A program made the translations under genes and the position numbers. The notes under the pieces were generated by a model. It saw only the letters and a list, made by a program, of their open reading frames with translations, made no database searches and was not told where the DNA came from. A stretch of DNA of 43,462 bases from Acidimicrobiia bacterium (GTDB lineage: Bacteria; Actinomycetota; Acidimicrobiia; Acidimicrobiales; CAIXPF01), in NCBI GenBank assembly GCA_947476745.1, contig CANJRG010000001.1:521616-565077 (forward strand). Reading direction: 5' to 3'. This document shows positions 24,644 through 33,202 of this stretch, in pieces; the stretch's first letter is position 1, and each line of letters begins with the position of its first letter.

Positions 24644-25873
24644 GTGCACGCGCAGGAGTCGAGGGGCATCGACGGCAACCCGGTCATCCAGTTCGAGCAG
24701 GTCAGCAAGGCATTCGGTTCGCTCGCCGCGGTGCACGAGACCGATCTCACCATCGCCGAGGGCGAGTTCTTCTCCCTGCTCGGCCCTTCCGGGTGCGGCA
24801 AGACGACCACGCTGCGCATGATCGCCGGCTTCGAGCGGCCCACCAGCGGCCGCATCCGCCTCGACGGGGTCGAGGTCTCGACGGTGCCGCCCTACCGCCG
24901 CAACGTCAACACCGTGTTCCAGCAGTACGCGCTGTTCCCCCACCTCAGCGTGTTCGACAACGTGGCGTTCGGGCTGCGGTCGTCGCGCACGCCCGCCGCC
25001 GAGGTGCGCGACCGAGTCGAGGAGATGCTCGCCGTGGTACGCCTGCCCGACGTGTCGCTCCGCAAGCCCAACCAACTCTCCGGCGGCCAGCAGCAGCGCG
25101 TCGCCCTGGCCCGGGCACTGGTCAACCGGCCCCGGGCGCTGCTGCTCGACGAGCCGCTCGGCGCGCTCGACCTCAAGCTGCGCGAGAGCATGCAGGCCGA
25201 GCTCAAGCGCATCCAGGGAGAGCTCGGCTCGACCTTCGTGTACGTCACCCACGACCAGGGCGAGGCCCTGACCATGTCTGACCGCATCGCCGTCATGCAC
25301 CGGGGACGCACCGAGCAGATCGGCACCCCGCAGGACATCTACCACCGGCCGGCCAGCGCCTTCGTGGCGTCCTTCATCGGCAACGCCAACCTGCTGCGGG
25401 CCCAGGTCGTCGAGCGCGCCCCGGCCCCGCAGCCGGGCGGCGCACGGCTCGTGGTCGAGGTGTCCGGCCTCGGCCGGTACCCGGCGACCGCCACCGTCGA
25501 CCCGCTGCCGGCCGGCCCGTTGCTGTTCATGCTGCGCCCCGAGGCGATCGTGATCACCGAGGACGAGCCGGCGCAGGGCGTCGCGGTGGCGGTGACGATC
25601 ACCGAGGTCACCTTCGCCGGAGCGACGCTGCGCTGTGCCGGCCGCAGCGACGGCGGTGCCACCCTCGACGCGGCGATCGTACCGACCGCGGTCGGTGCGC
25701 GTCCGCAGCCGGGCACCCGGATGTGGATGTCTTGGCAGCACGAGGCGGCACGGCTCGTGCCCGCCGACAGCGCTCCCGCCGAGGACCTTCCGGCTGGGAC
25801 CGGCGCTGCACCCACCCGGGTCCCCCTCACCACCCCCACCACCCCGGCCCGCCCGGCCGGAGAACGGAACTGA
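24644..25873 (+). CDS. potA: Polyamine-type ABC transporter ATP-binding protein
   Basis: 409 residues from a GTG at 24644. Walker A is GPSGCGKTT, the signature [15 protein letters not shown], Walker [14 protein letters not shown], and the switch His lies in VTHDQGEA. The C-terminal part (about 250-390) is the TOBE regulatory domain. The Q-loop and the MFIGNAN-like segment [11 protein letters not shown] are typical of PotA. The GTG has no clear Shine-Dalgarno site. The frame is open far upstream, but that part is antisense to ino1. potD follows after 3 nt. Confidence 0.9.
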   Translation: MHAQESRGIDGNPVIQFEQVSKAFGSLAAVHETDLTIAEGEFFSLLGPSGCGKTTTLRMIAGFERPTSGRIRLDGVEVSTVPPYRRNVNTVFQQYALFPHLSVFDNVAFGLRSSRTPAAEVRDRVEEMLAVVRLPDVSLRKPNQLSGGQQQRVALARALVNRPRALLLDEPLGALDLKLRESMQAELKRIQGELGSTFVYVTHDQGEALTMSDRIAVMHRGRTEQIGTPQDIYHRPASAFVASFIGNANLLRAQVVERAPAPQPGGARLVVEVSGLGRYPATATVDPLPAGPLLFMLRPEAIVITEDEPAQGVAVAVTITEVTFAGATLRCAGRSDGGATLDAAIVPTAVGARPQPGTRMWMSWQHEAARLVPADSAPAEDLPAGTGAAPTRVPLTTPTTPARPAGERN

Positions 25874-25876
25874 TCG

Positions 25877-27013
25877 ATGGCCATCTCGACCGAACCGTGG
25901 AGCCGACGGCGTTTCCTGCGCACCGGCACGCTGCTGCTCGGAGGCCTCGGCCTCGCGCCGAACCTGCTCGCCGCCTGTGGCGGCGACTCCGGCGGCGGGG
26001 CGACCGGCCTGAACATCGACACCTGGCCGATCTACATCGACGACGACCCCGAGACCGGCACCATCGCCCGCTTCGGCAAGGCCACCGGCATCGAGGTGGC
26101 CTGGAACGAGGTCATCAACGACACCAACGAGTACTTCGCCAAGATCCAGCCCCAGCTCTCGCGGGGCAAGACGGTGGGCGCCGACATCATGATGCCCACC
26201 TTCTGGCTGGTCCCACGGCTGATCGAGCTGGGCTGGCTGCAGAAGGTGCCGAGCTTCGCCAACCGCGCCAACCTGGTCCCGTGGCTGGAGACGCCCTCGT
26301 GGGACCCCACCGGCGAGTACAGCATCCCGTGGCAGGCCGGCGTCACCGGGATCGCCTACAACCGCAAGGCGGTCGGCGGCGAGGTCACCAGCATGGCTCA
26401 ACTGTTGGCACCCGCCCTCAAGGGCCGGGTCGGGGTCCTCACCGAGATGCGCGACACCGTCGGGCTGTTCATGCTGGCCGACGGCAAGGACCCGGCGATG
26501 GCCACCGTCGCCAGCGCCCAGGGTGCGTTCGCCATGTTGGAGAAGGCCAAGTACGACGGCCAGATCCGCCGCTTCACCGGCCAGGACTACCTCGACGACC
26601 TGGTGGCGGGGAACTTCGCCGCCTGCATCGCCTGGTCAGGTGACGCCGCGCAGCTCGCCCGGGAGGATCCCAACATCGGCTTCGCCATCCCCACCGAGGG
26701 CGGGATGCAGTGGGCTGACTGCATGGTCATCCCCAAGGGCTCGACGAAGCTCGACAACACCGCCACGTTCATGAACTTCGTGTACGACCCGGCCAACGCC
26801 GCCCGCATCTCGGCGGCGGTGCAGTACGTCTCACCGGTGCGTGGCGTGGCCGACGAGCTGCGCAAGCTCGGCGCGGACGAAGCGGCGCTGGCCGACTCGG
26901 CGGTGCTGTTCCCCGATGCCGCGACCACCGCCCGGTTGCACACCTTCGCCTCGCTCGACGAGGCACAGGAGGCCGTCTTCGAGGAGACCTTCTCCCGGAT
27001 CGCTGGCTCCTGA
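25877..27013 (+). CDS. potD: Polyamine-type ABC transporter substrate-binding lipoprotein
   Basis: 378 residues. A Tat signal (RRRFLRTG, about 10-17) leads to the lipobox LLAAC with lipid-modified Cys at 34, so the protein is probably a Tat-exported lipoprotein. The mature part begins with LNIDTWPIYIDDD and contains YSIPWQAGVTGIAYN and a VYDPANAARI segment, characteristic of PotD/PotF-type spermidine/putrescine-binding proteins. The exact ligand is not determined. It lies 3 nt after potA and 5 nt before potB. Confidence 0.9.
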   Translation: MAISTEPWSRRRFLRTGTLLLGGLGLAPNLLAACGGDSGGGATGLNIDTWPIYIDDDPETGTIARFGKATGIEVAWNEVINDTNEYFAKIQPQLSRGKTVGADIMMPTFWLVPRLIELGWLQKVPSFANRANLVPWLETPSWDPTGEYSIPWQAGVTGIAYNRKAVGGEVTSMAQLLAPALKGRVGVLTEMRDTVGLFMLADGKDPAMATVASAQGAFAMLEKAKYDGQIRRFTGQDYLDDLVAGNFAACIAWSGDAAQLAREDPNIGFAIPTEGGMQWADCMVIPKGSTKLDNTATFMNFVYDPANAARISAAVQYVSPVRGVADELRKLGADEAALADSAVLFPDAATTARLHTFASLDEAQEAVFEETFSRIAGS

Positions 27014-27018
27014 GTTCG

Positions 27019-27921
27019 ATGGCGGAGCGCGACGGCGGGCATCGCCGGCCCAACCGCGGGAGGCTGGCCCCCTACGGCCTACTCGCCCCCGGGATCATCT
27101 GGTTGACGTTGTTCTTCCTGGTGCCGCTGGCCAGCCTGGCCCGCATGTCGCTGTCCTCCAAGCAGAGCCGCTTCGACTTCGTGCCGTCATTCAGCTGGGA
27201 CTGGGCCAACTACAGCGACGTGTTCAGCCTGTACGGCACGCAGCTGGCCCGCAGCTTCGGCTTCGCCCTCGCCGCCACCGTGCTGTGCCTGCTCATCGGT
27301 TACCCGTTGGCCTACTGGGTGGCGGTGCACGGCGGCCGCTGGCGCAACGTGCTCATCGGGCTGGTCGTCGTCCCGTTCTTCACCTCGTTCCTGCTGCGGA
27401 CCATCTCGTGGACAGTGCTGCTGGCCGACAACGGAACGGTGGTACAGGCGGCGCGCTGGGCGGGCCTGCTCAGGGTGCTGCGGGCCGCCGGGCTGATCGA
27501 CGGGGACCGGCTGCTCGACACCCCGCTCGCCGTCATCGGCGGGCTCACCTACAACTTCCTGCCGTTCATGATCCTCCCGATCTACGTCAGCCTCGAGAAG
27601 ATCGACCTGCGGCTGCTCGACGCCGCCGCCGACCTCTACGCCTCCGGCACCTCGACGTTGCGGCGGGTGGTGTTCCCCCTGTCCCTGCCCGGGGTGTTCG
27701 CCGGCAGCCTGCTGACGTTCATCCCCGCCTCGGGCGACTTCGTCAACGCCGCGTTCCTCGGCGGCACCCGCAGCCGGATGATCGGCAACGTGGTGCAGGA
27801 CCGGTTCCTGGTGCAGCTCGACTACCCGGGGGCGGCGGCCATCTCCCTGTTGATGATGGCCATCATCACCAGCGCCGTGCTGCTGTACGCCAAGCTGCTG
27901 GGCACCGCGGAACTGGCATGA
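27019..27921 (+). CDS. potB: Polyamine-type ABC transporter permease
   Basis: 300 residues with six membrane helices. The N-terminus has LLAPGIIWLTLFFLVPLASL, and the EAA-type cytoplasmic loop is LDAAADLYASGTSTLRRVVF, which contacts the ATPase. It is the first of two permeases. Its stop overlaps the potC start as ATGA. Confidence 0.92.
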   Translation: MAERDGGHRRPNRGRLAPYGLLAPGIIWLTLFFLVPLASLARMSLSSKQSRFDFVPSFSWDWANYSDVFSLYGTQLARSFGFALAATVLCLLIGYPLAYWVAVHGGRWRNVLIGLVVVPFFTSFLLRTISWTVLLADNGTVVQAARWAGLLRVLRAAGLIDGDRLLDTPLAVIGGLTYNFLPFMILPIYVSLEKIDLRLLDAAADLYASGTSTLRRVVFPLSLPGVFAGSLLTFIPASGDFVNAAFLGGTRSRMIGNVVQDRFLVQLDYPGAAAISLLMMAIITSAVLLYAKLLGTAELA

Positions 27922-28706
27922 GGGCCCGGCTGGGGCACCTGGCCCTCACCGCTGCGGCACTGGGCGGGTTCGCGTTCCTGTTCATGCCGATCGTGGTCAT
28001 CGTGGTGTTCAGCTTCAACCAGCCCGTCGGCCGCTTCAACCTGGTGTGGCACAGCTTCACGCTCGAGAACTGGTTGCATCCCTTCGCCCGGGACGACATC
28101 AACGCCACGGTGTGGCGCAGCCTCCGTGTGGCCTTCGTGTCGATGGTCGCCGCCGGGGTGATGGGCACGCTGGTGGCCCTGGCGCTGGTCCGGTACCGCT
28201 TCCGCGGCGGTGCTCTGGTCAACCTGCTGCTGGTGCTGCCGTTGACCACCCCGGAGATCGTCATGGGCTCCTCGTTGGCGCTGCTGTTCCTCGACCGTGG
28301 GGTCGAGCGCAGCTTCTGGACCATCGCCATCGCCCACACCATGTTCTGCGTCAGCTTCGTGGCCATCACCGTGAAGGCCCGGCTGCGGGGCTTCGACTGG
28401 ACCCTCGAGGACGCCGCCATGGACCTCGGGGCGGGACCGTGGCGGACCTTCAGCCGCATCACCTTCCCGCTCATCCTGCCCGGGGTGCTCGCTGCCGCCC
28501 TGCTCAGCTTCTCGCTGTCGATCGACGACTTCATCATCACGTCCTTCGTGGCCGGCGAGGGCGACACCACCTTCCCGCTGTACGTGTTCGGCGCCTTCCA
28601 ACGCGAGCTCGCGCCACAGGTCAACGTGATCTCCACGGCACTGCTGCTGCTCAGCGTCGGCGCGCTGGCCGCCTCGGTGCTCTACCAGCGGGCACGGCTG
28701 CGCTGA
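27918..28706 (+). CDS. potC: Polyamine-type ABC transporter permease
   Basis: 262 residues with about six membrane helices. The start has LFMPIVVIVVFSFNQ and the EAA loop is EDAAMDLGAGPWRTFSRI, followed by SLSIDDFIITSFVAG, a PotC/YdcV hallmark. The ATG at 27918 overlaps the potB stop. A perfect hairpin follows 19 nt after the stop. Confidence 0.93.
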   Translation: MRARLGHLALTAAALGGFAFLFMPIVVIVVFSFNQPVGRFNLVWHSFTLENWLHPFARDDINATVWRSLRVAFVSMVAAGVMGTLVALALVRYRFRGGALVNLLLVLPLTTPEIVMGSSLALLFLDRGVERSFWTIAIAHTMFCVSFVAITVKARLRGFDWTLEDAAMDLGAGPWRTFSRITFPLILPGVLAAALLSFSLSIDDFIITSFVAGEGDTTFPLYVFGAFQRELAPQVNVISTALLLLSVGALAASVLYQRARLR

Positions 28707-28725
28707 CCCACGAGCGGCCACCGGC

Positions 28726-28745
28726 CCGACGGGACGCCGTCGGGG
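28726..28745 (+). terminator. Hairpin terminator after potC
   Basis: CCCGACGG and CCGTCGGG form a perfect 8-bp stem with a GACG loop, 19 nt after the potC stop. No T-run follows. Confidence 0.55.
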
Positions 28746-28810
28746 TGGGCCCACTACCGTGACCCGGAGGCGGTCCATCCGGATCGTCACGGCACACCAG
28801 TGAGGTGGAG

Positions 28811-30019
28811 ATGAGCCCCGTCCGACCAACCGTCGCCCTGGCCGAGGGATGGCTCAGCCGGCCGCTGCTACCGGCGATCGCCGCCCAGGCCGACACCGCC
28901 GACACCACCCGCAGCATCGACCCGGACGTCATCACCGCCATCAAGGCCGGCCCGCTGCTGGGCCTTGCCGCCAGCCGCGAGCTCGGCGGCGGCGAGGCCG
29001 GTGTGGCCGCCCTGGGGGCCGAGCTGGCCGCAGTGGCCGCCGCCTGCTCGTCCACCGCCTGGTGTCTGTGGAACCACTGGTCGGTGTTCCACCTGTTCTG
29101 CGGCGCGCTCGGTCCCGAGCACGCCGAGTTCCTGTCGGGCATCGTCGCCGACCACGAGTGGGTGTGTTTCCCCGCCGGGGCGGCGAGCCGAGTGTTCGGC
29201 ACCGTCGAGGCCGACGAGGTGGTCCTGCGCGGCCCCGCCAGCTTCGGCTCCGGCAGCCGCTACGCCGAATGGGCCGGGGTGGCCTTCGCGCTGGGCGACG
29301 GCACCGGCGCGCCGCGGCCCGAGGATCTGCGTTTCACCGTGGTACGGCTGGACTCGCCCGGGGTGCGCATCGAGCCCACGTGGGACGGGGCATCGATGCG
29401 GGCATCGGCCACCGACACCATCCACTACGACGGAGCCCGGGTACCGCTGGCGCGCTGCGCGCCCTGGTTCGCCGCCAACCGTGCCGCGGCGTTCCGCGAC
29501 CCGGCGGTACCGATGATCCACGACCGGTACCGGGAAGACTGGGTCGGCCTGAGTGACATCTGGCTGGCCCACATGGCCGTCGGCGTGCTGCTGGCCGCCC
29601 TGGACGAGGCGGTGGCGACCATCGGTGGAGGCCGCCGGGCCATCATGGGTGCCGGCATGGCCGCCATGCCCAACGTCCAGGCCAACCTGGGGGCGGTGGC
29701 GGCTGCGGCCACCACCGCCCGGATGGCCGCCGAGGCCGTCGCCCACGACGTCGACGAACGTCTCGCCAGGGGCGAGCTGCCGACCGAGGACAGCTTCCAG
29801 CGCCAGGGCGCGGTATCGACCACGGTGCTGGCTCTTTGCCAGGACGCCATGTCGACCCTGCTGCGCACCCTTGGCGGGAACGGCCTGCGTGAGAGCGGCA
29901 GCTTCGAGCGCCGCTGGCGGGACCTCACCGCCATGCCGATCCACATCAACGCCCACCCCGACCGGATCCACCTGCGTCTCGGCCAGTTCCTGCTCGGGGT
30001 CGACAACCAGCGATTCTGA
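28811..30019 (+). CDS. Acyl-CoA dehydrogenase-like flavoprotein
   Basis: 402 residues from the ATG at 28811. The fold is that of acyl-CoA dehydrogenases with a type 2 C-terminal domain, a group that includes HsaA-like flavin monooxygenases. Visible are an N-terminal helical domain, the middle strands with GPASFGSGSRYAEWAGVAF, and the C-terminal helices with LCQDAMSTLLRTLGGNGL and the closing HINAHPDR segment. A GAGG site lies 5 nt before the ATG and TACCGT at 28755 may be its -10. A dehydrogenase or a hydroxylase role are both possible. Confidence 0.88.
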   Translation: MSPVRPTVALAEGWLSRPLLPAIAAQADTADTTRSIDPDVITAIKAGPLLGLAASRELGGGEAGVAALGAELAAVAAACSSTAWCLWNHWSVFHLFCGALGPEHAEFLSGIVADHEWVCFPAGAASRVFGTVEADEVVLRGPASFGSGSRYAEWAGVAFALGDGTGAPRPEDLRFTVVRLDSPGVRIEPTWDGASMRASATDTIHYDGARVPLARCAPWFAANRAAAFRDPAVPMIHDRYREDWVGLSDIWLAHMAVGVLLAALDEAVATIGGGRRAIMGAGMAAMPNVQANLGAVAAAATTARMAAEAVAHDVDERLARGELPTEDSFQRQGAVSTTVLALCQDAMSTLLRTLGGNGLRESGSFERRWRDLTAMPIHINAHPDRIHLRLGQFLLGVDNQRF

Positions 30020-30058
30020 CCGGCCGAGCGACGCTGGGAGCGACGGCAGCCCAGTCGA

Positions 30059-30064
30059 TAGGGT
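30059..30064 (+). promoter_or_regulatory. Leaderless-type -10 box for the NUDT19-like gene
   Basis: TAGGGT ends 6 nt before the ATG at 30071. No Shine-Dalgarno site is present. Confidence 0.5.
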
Positions 30065-30070
30065 GCCGTC

Positions 30071-30781
30071 ATGGCCGAATCCGATGTGCCCATCAGGCCC
30101 GCTGCCACGGTGATCGTGCTGCGCGACCGGCCCGCCGACGGCGGGCTCGAGACCCTGCTGTTGCGACGCAGCGCGGACTTGGCCTTCCACGGCGGCAGCT
30201 GGGTGTTCCCCGGTGGCCGGATCGACCCCGAGGACTACCACCCCGAACGCCCCGACGACCTCGACCACGCCGCGGCCAACGCCGCCGCCCGGGAGGCCCA
30301 CGAGGAGGCCGGGGTACGGGTCGACCCGTCGGGGCTGTTGCCGTTCGCCCACTGGACCACCCCGCCGGGCCGGTCACGCCGGTTCTCCACCTGGTTCTTC
30401 GTGGCCCCGCTGCACGGTGAGCACGCCACCTTCGACGTCACCGTCGACGGCTCGGAGATCAACGACCACCTGTGGGTGACCCCCGCCGAGGCCATCGCCG
30501 CCCATGCCACCGGCGAGGTGGAGCTGCCTGCGCCGACCTTCGTGTCGCTCACCCGGCTCGAAGGCTACGGCTCGGTGGCGGAGGTCTTGGCCAAGGTGCC
30601 GACCGAGCCGTACCGACGGTTCAACCCGCGCGTCGTGCACGTCGACGGCGACTGGGTCGCCACCCTCTACGACGGCGACGCGGCGTTCGACCTGCACCCG
30701 TTGGACCTCGAAGCTCCCGGTCCCCGGCATCGCATCTGGTTGACCGGTCTGCCCTGGCGTTACGAGCTTTCCGGCCTCTGA
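30071..30781 (+). CDS. Nudix hydrolase, NUDT19-like
   Basis: 236 residues. The Nudix box is split: GGRIDPED is followed by an insert, then AAAREAHEEAGV with the metal-binding Glu residues. This extended layout is typical of NUDT7/8/19-type CoA or acyl-CoA diphosphatases. The start IRPAATVIVLRDR and the VFPGG strand fit. The enzyme probably cleaves a CoA ester or NADH-type substrate, but that is inference. It follows the acyl-CoA dehydrogenase-like gene with its own promoter. Confidence 0.9.
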   Translation: MAESDVPIRPAATVIVLRDRPADGGLETLLLRRSADLAFHGGSWVFPGGRIDPEDYHPERPDDLDHAAANAAAREAHEEAGVRVDPSGLLPFAHWTTPPGRSRRFSTWFFVAPLHGEHATFDVTVDGSEINDHLWVTPAEAIAAHATGEVELPAPTFVSLTRLEGYGSVAEVLAKVPTEPYRRFNPRVVHVDGDWVATLYDGDAAFDLHPLDLEAPGPRHRIWLTGLPWRYELSGL

Positions 30782-30806
30782 GCGCAACCGGCCGGAGCGC
30801 AACCGG
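30780..30806. repeat. 15-nt period direct repeat overlapping a stop codon
   Basis: gagcgcaaccgg occurs at 30780-30791 and 30795-30806; the first copy starts inside the stop codon of the NUDT19-like gene. Confidence 0.85.
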
Positions 30807-30821
30807 ACCCGGCGGGCCCGG
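30803..30821. terminator. Hairpin at a convergent junction
   Basis: Seven of eight bases pair around a 3-nt loop (arms 30803-30810 and 30814-30821). It lies between the NUDT19-like stop and the convergent membrane protein stop. No T-run. Confidence 0.35.
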
Positions 30822-30836
30822 TACGTGCGGGGTCGG

Positions 30837-31205
30837 TCAGGTCAGGTAGACGGCGATACCGAAGGCCGCGAGGGCCGCGCCGATCGGCAGCACGATCATG
30901 CGCCGGGCCGCCAGCTTGCGGTCCGGCCCGAGGGCCAGGGCCAGCGAGGTGGTGGCCACCGTGGCCAGGGCCACCCCGGCATGGCTGCGCGACACCGGGA
31001 TCGCCGCGTTGGCAAATTCTTCGGTCAGCTCACCCGGGGTGGAGCCGCGGGTCAGCAGGTACCACGCCAGCGGGCCGCACCCCGCGGCGATCGCCGCCAC
31101 CACCAGCCGGTGGGGTCGCACCGGACGCTCCAGCGACAGCGCACCGAGCAGGGTGGCCAGGGCGGTGAGGGCCACCGACACCAGCATCGTTCCCCACGAG
31201 AGCAC
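30837..31205 (-). CDS. Hypothetical four-helix membrane protein
   Basis: 122 residues with four hydrophobic segments (about 5-22, 33-50, 74-90 and 103-121). I do not recognise the family. The GTG at 31205 is used; an ATG at 31187 preceded by TGGGGA is an alternative start. It is convergent with the NUDT19-like gene and divergent from the rhomboid-like gene. Confidence 0.7.
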   Translation of the reverse strand: MLSWGTMLVSVALTALATLLGALSLERPVRPHRLVVAAIAAGCGPLAWYLLTRGSTPGELTEEFANAAIPVSRSHAGVALATVATTSLALALGPDRKLAARRMIVLPIGAALAAFGIAVYLT

Positions 31206-31273
31206 CGTCGCACGCTACGGGCACCCGGGGCGACGGGCGTGGACCCACCCGAGGCGAGCGGCGCGTGGTCCCC

Positions 31274-31309
31274 CATGTCCTCCATGTCCTCCATGTCCCC
31301 CATGTCCCC
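31274..31309 (+). repeat. 9-nt tandem repeat with in-frame ATG codons
   Basis: Four copies of a 9-nt unit close to catgtcctc give ATG codons at 31275, 31284, 31293 and 31302, all in frame with the rhomboid-like gene that begins at 31338. No stop lies between them. Confidence 0.9.
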
Positions 31310-31337
31310 GACCGGCCAGTACGCTCGTTCTCGGCAT

Positions 31338-32198
31338 ATGGCTCGCTTCTCTTTTCCCTCATCCGGCGCCTCCTCATCCGGTGGGCGTGGTCGCAACGAG
31401 GCCTGGTTCCGCCTGGGCACCGTGGACGTGACCACCACCCTGCTGATCATCGGGCTGGGGGCGATCAGCATCGTGCTGTGGGCCATCGCACCCGATGCCA
31501 TGGCGCAGCTACGGCTCGACCCGTCTGCGGTCCGCTCCGGTCAGGTGTGGCGCATCCTCACCTGGCCGCTGTACAACCAGCCCGACCTGTGGGCGGTGTT
31601 GGCGCTGGTGTTCTTCTACTTCTTCGGGCGTGAGCTCGAACGGTTGATGGGCCGCACCCGGTTCCTGTGGTACTGCCTGATGCTCACGATCGTGCCCGGC
31701 ATCGCCGCCACCGCGCTGAACCTCGAGGCCGCCGGGCTCGACAAGATCCAGCTGGCCTGCTTCCTGGCCTACGTGGTCATCTACCCACAGGCCCGCAGCT
31801 TCTTCAACATCCCGCTGTGGGTGCTCGGCGCCGTGCTGCTGGGCATCGAGGTCCTGCAGTTGATCGGCCTGCGCATGTACGGGGCATTACTGCTGCTGTT
31901 CATCTCCTGCGCCACCGCGGTGCTGACCCTGTCGGTGTTCGGGCTGACCAGCTCGGTCCCCTGGCTCAAGGCGCCGCGGCCCAAGCGCAGGTCCCGCCCC
32001 AAGCTGCACGCCGTCGCCGATCCCCCGCCGGCGGTGTTCCGGCCGCCGGCCTCGCCCCCGCCGGGCGAGCGGCTGCACCAGGCCGAGATCGACGTGCTGC
32101 TCGACAAGATCGCCGCCGAGGGCATCGACAGCCTCACCCCCGAGGAGCGCTACCGCCTCGACGCGGCCAGCCGCCGCCTGCGCGACGACAAGCCCTGA
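31338..32198 (+). CDS. Rhomboid-family membrane protein without catalytic residues
   Basis: 286 residues from the ATG at 31338. Six hydrophobic segments show the rhomboid layout: GQVWRILTWPLYN in loop 1 and FFGRELERLMGRTRFLWYC after helix 2. Helix 4, which in active rhomboids has the GxSG motif, here reads DKIQLACFLAYVVIYPQAR, and the last helix has no His, so it is a pseudoprotease. The C-terminus (about 245-280) has DKIAAEGIDSLTPEERYRLD, a DUF6576-type tail seen on many bacterial rhomboids. Four upstream in-frame ATG codons from the 9-nt repeat could add up to 21 residues. Confidence 0.85.
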   Translation: MARFSFPSSGASSSGGRGRNEAWFRLGTVDVTTTLLIIGLGAISIVLWAIAPDAMAQLRLDPSAVRSGQVWRILTWPLYNQPDLWAVLALVFFYFFGRELERLMGRTRFLWYCLMLTIVPGIAATALNLEAAGLDKIQLACFLAYVVIYPQARSFFNIPLWVLGAVLLGIEVLQLIGLRMYGALLLLFISCATAVLTLSVFGLTSSVPWLKAPRPKRRSRPKLHAVADPPPAVFRPPASPPPGERLHQAEIDVLLDKIAAEGIDSLTPEERYRLDAASRRLRDDKP

Positions 32199-32219
32199 CC
32201 GGGCGGGGGTTCGAGCGGG

Positions 32220-32225
32220 TAGGTT
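32220..32225 (+). promoter_or_regulatory. Leaderless-type -10 box for the SDR gene
   Basis: TAGGTT ends 7 nt before the ATG at 32233, within a 34-bp spacer. Confidence 0.5.
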
Positions 32226-32232
32226 CCGGGCC

Positions 32233-33105
32233 ATGGCGCACCCCGAGCACGATCCGACCGCAACGGTGAGCAGCGCAGTGGGCCACGAGGCCACCCCGTC
32301 CCCCGACGACGGCGACGGCCTGACTGGCCGGGTGGCCATCGTGACCGGGGGCGGTGCCCGCGGCGAGGGCATCGGCAACGGTCGCGCCGCGGCCATCCTG
32401 CTGGCCCGCTCCGGTGCCCGGGTGCTGGTCGTCGACCGGTCCGCGGAGCTGGCCGAACCGACGGTCGCCCGCATCGTCGCCGGCGGCGGCGAAGCCATGG
32501 CCTTCGTCGCCGACGTGACGGTGGAGGCAGACTGTCGGGCCATGGTCGACGCCGCGATGAGCCGCTGGGGCCGCCTCGACGTGCTCGACAACAACGTGGG
32601 CATCGGCAGCCGGGGCAGCGTCGTGGACGAGGACCCCGCCCGCTGGCAGCGGGTGATGGAGGTCAACGTGACCTCGATGATGCTGGCGTCGCGAGCCGCC
32701 ATCCCGGCCATGGTCGGCGGCGGCGGCGGTGCGATCGTCAACGTGTCGTCGATCTCGGCGCTGCGCCCGCGAGGGTTGACCGCCTATTCCGTGTCGAAGG
32801 GCGCGGTCATCGCCCTCACCAAGGCGATGGCCGTCGACCACGGACCCGACGGCATCCGGGTGAACGCCGTCGCCCCCGGGCCGGTGTACACCCCGATGGT
32901 GGCCGGCAATGGGATGAGCCCGGCGGCGCGCGCCGGTCGCGCCGCGGCGTCGGTGCTCGGGACCGAGGGCACCGGATGGGACGTCGGCCAGGCGGTGCGG
33001 TTCCTGGCCTCCGATCGCGCCCGGTGGATCACCGGCCAGGTGCTCGTCGTCGACGGCGGCGCCACGCTGCGCGGACCGGAACGGGACCCCGGCACCGACC
33101 ACTGA
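32233..33105 (+). CDS. Short-chain dehydrogenase/reductase
   Basis: 290 residues. A 30-residue hydrophilic N-terminus precedes the NAD(P) motif VTGGGARGEGIGNG; the catalytic Ser is in IVNVSSISAL and YSVSK is the Tyr/Lys pair. The NNVGIG block replaces the usual NNAG, and RVNAVAPGPVYTP closes the active site. Substrate unknown. It has a leaderless-type promoter and is followed by the hairpin at 33144. Confidence 0.93.
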   Translation: MAHPEHDPTATVSSAVGHEATPSPDDGDGLTGRVAIVTGGGARGEGIGNGRAAAILLARSGARVLVVDRSAELAEPTVARIVAGGGEAMAFVADVTVEADCRAMVDAAMSRWGRLDVLDNNVGIGSRGSVVDEDPARWQRVMEVNVTSMMLASRAAIPAMVGGGGGAIVNVSSISALRPRGLTAYSVSKGAVIALTKAMAVDHGPDGIRVNAVAPGPVYTPMVAGNGMSPAARAGRAAASVLGTEGTGWDVGQAVRFLASDRARWITGQVLVVDGGATLRGPERDPGTDH

Positions 33106-33143
33106 ACCGCCCGGCGGACCGGGCCCACCTGACCGGGCCCCGC

Positions 33144-33176
33144 GGAGCTGGTCCGGGCAACCGGACCTGGGGCTCC
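33144..33176 (+). terminator. Strong hairpin between the SDR and tad genes
   Basis: GGTCCGG (33150-33156) and CCGGACC (33161-33167) pair around a GCAA loop; outer arms 33144-33149 and 33171-33176 pair with a 3-nt bulge. It lies 38 nt after the SDR stop and could end that transcript or fold in the tad leader. Confidence 0.5.
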
Positions 33177-33202
33177 CCCCGATTGGGTATGACCAGGGTC
33201 CT

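Noticed and set aside
28868-30352. A 494-codon minus-strand frame
   Set aside because: It is antisense to the acyl-CoA dehydrogenase-like and NUDT19-like genes, both of which have clear family motifs.
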